A stretch of DNA of 64,000 nucleotides, taken from Phoronis australis. Its lineage: Eukaryota; Phoronida; Phoronidae. This document shows, one piece after another, positions 56,246 through 64,000 of the stretch (positions within the stretch are counted from its first letter, which is position 1; the number at the start of each line of letters is the position of its first letter). Where the stretch lies: the NCBI GenBank assembly GCA_002633005.1, contig NMRA01000193.1, forward strand, positions 506,736-570,735, written 5' to 3'. Below the pieces are notes generated by a model. That model was not told the DNA's origin. It did not search any database and saw only the letters and a list, made by a program, of their open reading frames with translations. Made by a program: the position numbers and the translations under genes.

Positions 56246-57374
56246 CAAGGGGTTTTAGAACAATCCATTTATTTTAGAACACCACAGTTTTAGAGTTCAT
56301 TCTAAAAATACCCGGCCACTACTTAAAAAGGCAAAATGGCGGTTTCCACGCAGTTATTCTTAAAACTGCATGTAAGTAAATGTTTGAAGATTTTTGCAAA
56401 AGATTCAATGTTTTCAGAAGAAAAAACAGTTGAATGGTTACCAGAAGAAAACAACCTTGATCTGTTGAGCCATCATATTTTCAGTTAACTGCCAGTTGTT
56501 ACATTGCAAGATAGTTCATAATCCATAGTATGGTAATTTGTGGTATTCCTGGAGGGATGCGCACGGGTACATGCACTTGATGGGCAACCGGGAGTGCGCC
56601 CGAAATGGGGCATCGGGCATTCCTTCAAACATTTTTTCGGATTTTATAAGTGAATTCTGGTTCTTGACAGAAGTAACCAGGACGTGGTCATAAAAAATCG
56701 TACCCATGGCACTTTGATCCATGCAGCGAGCTTTTATACCTGTAGATGTTATTTTTAATTGAACTCACGTTTTTGTTTGTTTGGACAGCATGTCTTGATA
56801 CTGCTGTGTTTCCTATGAAGATTATATTCTCTCGTTTCTATGGCCAATTTGATTTTTTCTACTTCCTCTAATGAATAGTTGACAGAGCCAAATTTAATAA
56901 AAACAAGGAAGCAATTGCCCAGCGCCGCAGCTCTAACAGAGGACGTCGTCTGTGATGAGGAGCCTTAATACGAAATGCAATCTTCGCAAACATTTCAGTA
57001 TGAAAGGGTTGTTCTACAAAGTAACAGTTGATTCCATCTCAGAGATTCCGTCATCGGATCACTCTCATTCCATCATGCAAGCCAAATCTTTTAACAAAGT
57101 TTTGAGCGATTTAACAAAAAACAGGAAAGAGTGGCAATCTTTTCCGTCATTTGAGAGACACAGATGAGCGAGTTAAAAATTTTATCAATAAGAAAAACAA
57201 TAAAAGGGTTGACATATATGGAATGTGCGGGCCCCTTTTCGGAGTTTTGTTTTTTTCCACATGATACACAATTTCAAAGAAAACCCGGAAAAAAGGAGCA
57301 GACTCGCCCTCCACGCTTCCTACGCCCACAAATAATACTTTTCAGTGACATTAAATTCAATAAAGTGGACATAA
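56246..57374. other. Unassigned intergenic sequence
   Basis: The 71-codon plus-strand frame 56,952-57,167 (with DSISEIPSSDHSHSIMQAKSFN) has protein-like texture but no motif I recognise. No other signal was seen. Confidence 0.35.
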
Positions 57375-57435
57375 TAACAACACCAATAACAATACGAATA
57401 ACAATAACAATAATAGTAAAAATAATAATAATAAT
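57375..57435. repeat. AT-rich trinucleotide-type simple repeat (AAC/AAT)n
   Basis: Interrupted aacaat/aataac/aataat runs on the plus strand. Confidence 0.9.
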
Positions 57436-58571
57436 GTGGTTTGCACTTCGTTATGATTCTTAATTCCCGTCTTGTCCTTATTCGCGTTTCCTTGCTAAGA
57501 ATTAGTACATGCTTTGTTAAACGGCAATCTTAATATTAAAAAACTCCATCACGAATTACTTTTCATCGCTGTTATTAGGTTTTTAAAGAACATTAAAAGT
57601 ACATCGTATCATTTCTGTTCCTTGCGAATAGTTATTTAGACTGGCTTGTAATTACTCTGTCTTATCCATACATGGACGTCTTTTAAAATATTAAGCAGAT
57701 CGTGTGTTAGTCCATGATCACTATATTTCTGTTGATGTGTCTTCTCTGTTACTATATTTGCATGAATAAGTAATTTGTGCAACCCACAAAAACACTTAGT
57801 AAATTGGACGTGTTATTTGTGTTATGGATAACCTTGTTGTAAAAGCGTGTATGTTACGTTCGCCTAGACCAACTGGGTGTTTGTTTTGCGCCGGACGCAG
57901 CTTTATGCTGCAAGCGTTCAAGTAAAATCAGGACCTAACTCAAGCGCCATTATACATACCATCACAGTAGTCAAAATGGGGCAGAATGAAGGCACATACA
58001 GTTTCTAGATGACAGCAGATCACCGTTCTGTAAAGCTGTTTTATAACATAGAAATTTTTACAATTGTTTGTCCCTCGGCAAAAAATTACAAGAGTTTGCC
58101 GTTGTAATCGTGATATCATTGATGTAGTCAGGACATTGATTATTAAAGTGGATGCTGGAATTATGTATCAGGAATTTAGATTTTGCCACCAAGGTTTTCG
58201 CAGAAAACTCTTATTTCCAAGTCGCGTATCGGCTTTCTTGTTCCTGCCTGACGCGCGGGGAACATGGTTCTGTTGTCTTTTGTAATTAATGGTGCGCTGT
58301 TGCTTTTATTATGTTAAGTCAATTATATTGTTCGTACATGTAGTTGTAAAGCTTCTGTAAAACCTTTACTTTTTTACTGATCTCTGATTGTGAACGATGA
58401 ACCATGATTTGTCATTTGTGTGCGCGAGCTTATTCTTAGTTGGAACTTTTTTCAAAAATATAAATACGTCATTTGTTAGATACGTGCTGGCTCTGTCAAT
58501 GATGGCCCCATACAGTATCTCATACCAAGCTGAGCTTCCAATGTCGTCTGCGTAAAGTATACAATGCTACA
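57436..58571. other. Unassigned intergenic sequence
   Basis: Only short frames; no repeat or gene recognised. Confidence 0.4.
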
Positions 58572-58585
58572 GCGCAGAATATGTA

Positions 58586-58748
58586 TAGATTATTACATGG
58601 CGAAGTCGTTATCCCCCGTTATCTAGAGCCCGAGTGGATTTTGGAGAATTATCGCCCGAGGGGCGTTAGCCCCGAGGGTGATAATTCTCCAAAATCCACG
58701 AGGGCTGTAGATAACGGGGGATAACGACTGAGAACATGTAATAATCTA
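58586..58748. repeat. Long hairpin (fold-back / MITE), copy 2
   Basis: Near-perfect arms of about 78 bases beginning tagattattacatg and meeting at gaggggcgttagccccg. Better preserved than copy 1 at 18,540-18,701. Confidence 0.9.
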
Positions 58749-59086
58749 TTTATACCACATACTAAACGAGAAACATTGCAATGAATCGATCTACCCTTCT
58801 CGACTCGCCTTGGCTTTGTAACTACATTCTAGGTAAGAGGCCCGGGGTCAGAGGTCCTGACCTTTTAAGAAAAGCCGAGCTTTTTTGTCAAAACCAATTG
58901 GAAATTTAAACAAAATAGAAATGAAGTGAATCTATAAATTAAGGTTTAGCAACTGTTATAGCTTACTACACATTTTATCACGCTAAGCTTCGACCGGGAA
59001 ATCATCGTCTGCTAAAGTAGGTTACCACTAGTAACTGTGTATAATGCTCAAGTCAAAGGATTCCGACCACACGACACCTGCATTCA

Positions 59087-60161
59087 AATAGCGGAGTTGC
59101 AACGCCGCCATATTGGAAATGGGTCAGAATGTTGCATTGTGGTTAAGCCGGTAAACAAGTACGTCGGCAAGCGTGGGGGCGAACCGGCCACAGGGAGGTT
59201 ATACGTGTTGTGTGCCTGGCATGCTATAATACCAGTTAGCGAAATAAAAAATTTAGTTACTACCTGTTTCCCAAGGATCAAGAACTGCGTTAAACATGGG
59301 TCAGAGACATCGNNNNNNNNNNNNNNNNNNNNNNNNNNNNNNNNNNNNNNNNNNNNNNNNNNNNNNNNNNNNNNNNNNNNNNNNNNNNNNNNNNNNNNNN
59401 NNNNNNNNNNNNNNNNNNNNNNNNNNNNNNNNNNNNNNNNNNNNNNNNNNNNNNNNNNNNNNNNNNNNNNNNNNNNNNNNNNNNNNNNNNNNNNNNNNNN
59501 NNNNNNNNNNNNNNNNNNNNNNNNNNNNNNNNNNNNNNNNNNNNNNNNNNNNNNNNNNNNNNNNNNNNNNNNNNNNNNNNNNNNNNNNNNNNNNNNNNNN
59601 NNNNNNNNNNNNNNNNNNNNNNNNNNNNNNNNNNNNNNNNNNNNNNNNNNNNNNNNNNNNNNNNNNNNNNNNNNNNNNNNNNNNNNNNNNNNNNNNNNNN
59701 NNNNNNNNNNNNNNNNNNNNNNNNNNNNNNNNNNNNNNNNNNNNNNNNNNNNNNNNNNNNNNNNNNNNNNNNNNNNNNNNNNNNNNNNNNNNNNNNNNNN
59801 NNNTACGGACATAACGGTGAGGCTCGTGGTCCGTTACAAATTCAGGCTGTCGGATCTTTCAATTGATAAATTGGAGACGTTAGAACTGTAGGTAAGGGCA
59901 TTTTTCGCATGTAGTTCATGGGCTGGGCGCTTACTTTAGCAAAGTCTGAAAACGCGTTGGGGCACTTGTTGAGCCATGGGCGCTAATTAGGGCGAATAGC
60001 GGCAGAATTACATACAGCAGCGTAGTTTAATGCACACAAATTACACGTCGTGCAAACCAGTCGGTCATCCCGTTTACCATCAACAATCCCAGTAGCCTTT
60101 GCGCACCCTAATTTCCGGACATGCGCAATCGTTAAATCGATTCGGTTGCAACTCCGCTATT
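59087..60161 (+). mobile_element. P-like (THAP) DNA transposon, second copy, containing the assembly gap
   Basis: Termini aatagcggagttgcaac (59,087-59,103) and its inverse (60,145-60,161) match the element at 9,964-11,467, with orientation reversed. A decayed THAP start is visible on the plus strand at about 59,196-59,300 (GGYTCCVPG, then frame-shifted LFPKDQELR-like sequence). It lies inside composite repeat S2. 491 of its bases are N. Confidence 0.7.
59313..59803. other. Assembly gap (491 N)
   Basis: Unknown bases. Any frame read across it is artificial. Confidence 1.
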
Positions 60162-60307
60162 GGTGATCAGTTATTTACAAGTGAGAGAACACGAGAGAAA
60201 AATTTCACTGAATTAAAATATCGTTTTTATGGAAATAATGCGTCTTATTTTTCATAGCGTATTGTCGGTGCAATGCCCTTTGCTGAACATGTGATTGTTG
60301 CGCGTCA

Positions 60308-60385
60308 GCCGCTGAGTGGTTTAGTGGTAAAGTCGGCGACTCGCAACTGTTGAGGCCCGGGTTCGAATCCGGCCTCGGTTTCCCG
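60308..60385 (+). repeat. tRNA-like region of composite repeat S2
   Basis: A box tggtttagtggtaaag and B box gggttcgaatcc in correct order and spacing for a pol III internal promoter. The anticodon arm does not pair well and the same unit recurs in S1, so this is a SINE-type promoter and not a tRNA gene. Confidence 0.6.
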
Positions 60386-60501
60386 CCACAATGTTATCTC
60401 ACTTGTGAGATAACTTTATGGGTTATTACACGGTTGTATCTGCCATTCGAGGCTAATATTGTGGTATAATAGATAGGTATCTTGAATACGTATTTAAACT
60501 C

Positions 60502-61490
60502 CTTCTATCAAACTGCCCATGTGGTCCCAGTATCCGAAAATACGTACTACATAAAATCCTATTTTCGACACCCTTTCTTTATATTCTTTTCGCCTTTCTT
60601 GCCAAAAGCGATTTTTTAACAGTATTCGACCCTTCTCTGAGAGCGTATAATTACCGGCTGTCATCGGTTATTTCCGTACCCACATTTCCGGCTCATCAGT
60701 TCAGGAACTTGTCCTAAACGCCGCCATTTTTCCTTGTAACTGAATGTGCTATGGCTTGCTCAAAAGTCTTCATTATTTTGTTTTATTAGTAATATCTTGT
60801 GATACGTTTGTATATGTAGTGTATTTATAGTTTGTAGTTAGTGGTCGTTTTTTTGGAATGTTACGCGTACTTAGTATGTTAAAATAGCATTGGTGTTTAG
60901 TTCCTTACGTAGGCCGGTCGAACCTAGGAACCAATATGGGTCGAATCAATTTTTTTCGGATTTATTTTTTTCTCGTTTTGAAAAAGTACTTTGCTATCAT
61001 CGAAAAGGTAGTGCATTCTACTCAGTAAAAATCGAAAAAGTATGAAAATCGGGGCAAGCAGTGTAAAGTTATTGCAAGTTTTGTGGCGAAATTTGGGTCA
61101 CTTTGTTTGGATCGCGTCGGCCATATTGGAGGACAGCGGGATAAGTTACGAGTTTAAAACTTTGTGTAAACTGTTTTCGCCAACAAATTACGGTGAAATT
61201 TAGTTAGACATATCTTTACTTACTATTCTGCACGATTTAACAGTGTTCACCAAATTTCAGCTTCGTAGTTGTTACTCATTAAGGGATAAATGTGCTCACA
61301 ATTCCCGTTGGATTTCGTCTCATTTCTGGCGGCACCGACAACATGGCGACTTTTGCTGAACTGAAAGGCATGTTCAATCGGCTACTTTGTAATTTGTGAA
61401 GATTTAACGTTGATACATTTTGACAAACGTTGCTAAAAAAAGAAACTTTGTTCAACTTTCGTATATTTTGTGCAAAAATATAAGATATAT
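60502..61490 (+). repeat. 1-kb dispersed repeat R, copy 2
   Basis: Reverse complement of 28,419-29,412 over about 1 kb with high identity. It abuts composite repeat S2, just as copy 1 abuts composite repeat S3, but in the opposite relative orientation. No TIR or ORF. Confidence 0.8.
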
Positions 61491-64000
61491 TCGAATTATT
61501 TTACTGTAAATTTCCCATTCAGGTGATCTTACACTAAGCTAAAAAAATAGTTGAAATAATTTTGAAATGTTTTTTTGTTTGACTGTCAACTGCTGTTCAA
61601 CACTTGATTCGGTGTCACAAAATGATTCATATTTTTCTAAATTTTATGTCTCAATTGCTTTCAAGTCATGTTTTGTAACTTATTGCTTCTTAGTTGAGGT
61701 TATCAAGTCAACAATATGAATAATCTTAATTTGAGAAATAAGCTATGTTGGATTGTGAAGCTTCAAGCCTCTAATTCTTGTTCCTTGCAACTGCATATTT
61801 TATTAAATGATGCTTGTCAAATTCTGGTGTAAGGAAACACTATTCCGTCACCATGGTAATAGTTACATGTATGTCCACTTTCATATCATGGAAACTGTTG
61901 CGGTTGAATAGTGTTTGTAATGCCAAATGTTGTAAAGTATTGTGCATTTTAAGTTACTTATTATGTTAAAAGTTTGAATCATTTTGGCTTAATGAATAAA
62001 AAATGATAACATGATGTATTGGACTTGTCATACTTATGTGCTCGAACGAGCCCCCTTTTTGGAGAACTGAAAAAAGGTCTGCCTCAGTCACAGAAGCACG
62101 AATTCCGAAAAAAGTAGAAAATGAGACAATATTCCACTAGAAGACAGGAAGTACCAACGTTTAGAGTCTGCAATTCATAGCTCTGAACATACCCACTGAC
62201 GCAAAATCACAATGTATTTTGACCAAGTTGAAATTTTTTTTGCATTGAACTGAGGGCCATAACCACGTTAGGTGCCTACTTTTGCCAGTGGCTCTCACAA
62301 CGAAGATAAAGAACACGAGCAAGGTAGCCTTCGGCTGATAGTGGCGTCTACAGTGTCTATGTAAACAAAAAACGCGACCATCTATCATTTAGACGAATCA
62401 TCCATGCCAGTCAATTTATGAACATAAATTTCGTAATAAGCAATAATCATGAGTGCGATTTTGAGAGAATGGTAATTGGTAATGCTGTCTGTGTTTTATC
62501 TAAAATACAATATTTTTACGTCGTTTTTGCAAGCTATTTATACGTTTCAAGAGGCCCCTATTGATGGTTGAAGCAACTGAGAACAGGAAAATAGGACGAA
62601 GTGCAAAAACTACTGGAGAGGTATTTTATATTCTAGATTATGAATAGTTTGGAATGACTAAACAAAATTTTATCAGGTCAGTTTTTGAAAGCTGCAATAT
62701 GGCAGCTACAGAGTGCCAAAGTTGGCCGAAAATGGCTTCAGTGATAACCTGCAAAATAACCGTTTTTTGCCACACGCAAAATTAACGTATACAAATTTGA
62801 AAATGAATTTTGAATGTTATGCCATTAAATTGTTCACTTTAAAACCGTATCACTCATTTGTTATCATGCTAGTAACATCCATTTGGCGCTCAATTTTGTT
62901 GGATGAAAATTCTTAAAAAGCGAGAATTTTCTACATATCACCAATACAAAATCATGTGCTGAGTCTCAAAAAAAATCTGTAATTTTGAGCATAGACTGTC
63001 ATACTGAGTCACTCTTAACTATTGAAATAATATTACAGTCATGCGTTGTCGTTGAATTGATGTCTTCTTGGGGAAGTTCGTTTGCTCTGATCGACAATGG
63101 ACTGCCAGACCTAAGAGTTTGCCTTGGTGCGTCGCTGAGAAATGCTACTTGATCGATGAAGTTGATAATTTTTTAACGCTAATATTCCCACCTCTTTTAC
63201 ACGATTTACTCATTCTTTTTCTTTGACTAATTATCTGCAGTGAGCGAGGAACTGTTTCGTTAAGTTTCCTTTAGATATAGGTAGAAGTACTTTCGTTGTC
63301 AGAAGGGAAGCTTCGTAGTTTCGTAGTAGATGTTACTGTCTAGACATGAACTTAGTCAGATGCGACATTCAGTTCCCTGTGATATTTGCTTTAGAAAACC
63401 TGAGCGACGGCGTTTCTCTGAAGAACGAAAGTCTACGGCAGCCAACCTACATCTGGTCACTGGGAACCTATCAGCAGAGGCGTAACTTCTGGGAGTCTGT
63501 CAATTTAGAAGGGCAAAAGCGAAAAGTAGGACAGCTACAGAAAAATTCAGTTCCATTCAAATAGTAAAGTTCAAATATTAAAAGCTTTCAAGCTTTAGAA
63601 TTATATACAAAGGCTTGAACAACTCGCATTTTTCGAATCTTGGTATGTTGTTCCCACACGCAATTGATAACATGGTTTGTGTCACTGGGTTTTGCTGTTC
63701 CTTTTCATTCGCAAAAATGCCAAACCGACAGAAAACAAGATTTAATTTTCATTTTGACACGGTCACGCCTCACTCGAGAAGATGGACGGCATACAAAAAC
63801 GACACCATGGCTTACTGCCATCACCGTGGGGGCGCTTCTGTCCCGTACACTAACACCCACGGGCCTTTCGTTTCAAAACACAACTGTAATCAACCTCTTC
63901 TCACCTACTGAATGTACACGACGAAGGTGTTACCGACAAGAAGTTGATTACCATGGAAGTGATACATAGTTTTGTAATCAAGGGAATTTAGAATTATATA
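61491..64000. other. Unassigned intergenic sequence at window end
   Basis: Open frames at 63,346-63,564 (72 codons) and 63,615-63,969 (two overlapping frames of 98 and 109 codons, plus) show no domain I know. No repeat partner was found in the window for this stretch. Confidence 0.35.

Larger units (their letters stand above)
58572..60472 (+). mobile_element. Composite repeat copy S2: hairpin head plus tRNA-like tail, interrupted by a THAP element
   Basis: Plus-strand counterpart of S1 (17,855-18,715). The order is hairpin 58,586-58,748, aacgagaaacattgcaatga block, taagcttcgaccggg block, taggttaccact block, then (after the inserted element 59,087-60,161) the aatttcactgaattaaa block, gaacatgtgattgtt, the tRNA-like region and the gttatctcac(t)tgtgagataac palindrome at 60,391-60,412. 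Confidence 0.7.

Noticed and set aside
59037-59891. 284-codon plus-strand frame (and minus frames) through the N gap
   Set aside because: Most of it is N; the flanks are decayed transposon and tRNA-like repeat.
60308-60385. A tRNA gene
   Set aside because: A and B boxes are present but the anticodon and acceptor stems do not form, and the unit recurs as part of a dispersed repeat.
63346-63969. Partial gene at the right edge
   Set aside because: Three short overlapping frames with no recognisable domain; cannot be supported without sequence beyond the window.

Overview
The window is animal nuclear DNA from a draft assembly. It is AT-rich and intron-containing, has one 491-base N gap (59,313-59,803), and is crowded with decayed transposons. 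Gene content (LDLa-LRR-7TM receptors), Penelope-like and LINE remnants, THAP transposons and long diverged satellites point to an invertebrate metazoan, probably marine. I cannot fix the phylum from sequence alone.

Two large tandem paralogous receptor genes, both on the minus strand, dominate the window. Gene A (8,945-2,092) and gene B (50,097-25,411) each have three coding exons with identical intron phases (0, then 2) and canonical GT-AG sites. The conceptual proteins are 1,963 and 1,971 residues. Each reads: signal peptide, about four CUB-type modules, a cysteine-bearing spacer, two C-type-lectin-like domains, about seven LDLa modules, LRRNT plus leucine-rich repeats, and a rhodopsin-like 7TM domain of the relaxin-receptor/GRL101 (type C LGR) kind. 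They are predicted cell-surface receptors whose very large extracellular part could bind protein, glycan or lipoprotein ligands and signal through G proteins. The ligand is unknown.

Gene A is compact (introns of 702 and 260 bases). Gene B is inflated by transposons (introns of 14,920 and 3,851 bases). Its intron 2 holds a 1-kb dispersed repeat, a tRNA-like repeat and a Penelope-like element. Its intron 1 holds one copy of a 3.2-kb repeat with fossil exons, a THAP-like ORF, a LINE fragment, a small MITE, and two inverted TTAA-flanked DNA transposons. A second copy of the 3.2-kb repeat lies just upstream of gene B.

The 8.9-25.4 kb interval between the genes holds a P-like THAP transposon whose THAP exon is interrupted by a nested element with a perfect 8-bp target duplication. 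It also holds minisatellites, a perfect 58-bp palindrome, a TIR element and a composite 'hairpin plus tRNA-like' repeat. The 54-64 kb end carries a pair of inverted minisatellites, an inverted partner of the composite repeat (disrupted by a second THAP element and the gap) and a partner of the 1-kb repeat. I see no convincing host gene in the last 9 kb, no functional tRNA or rRNA gene, and no CRISPR array.
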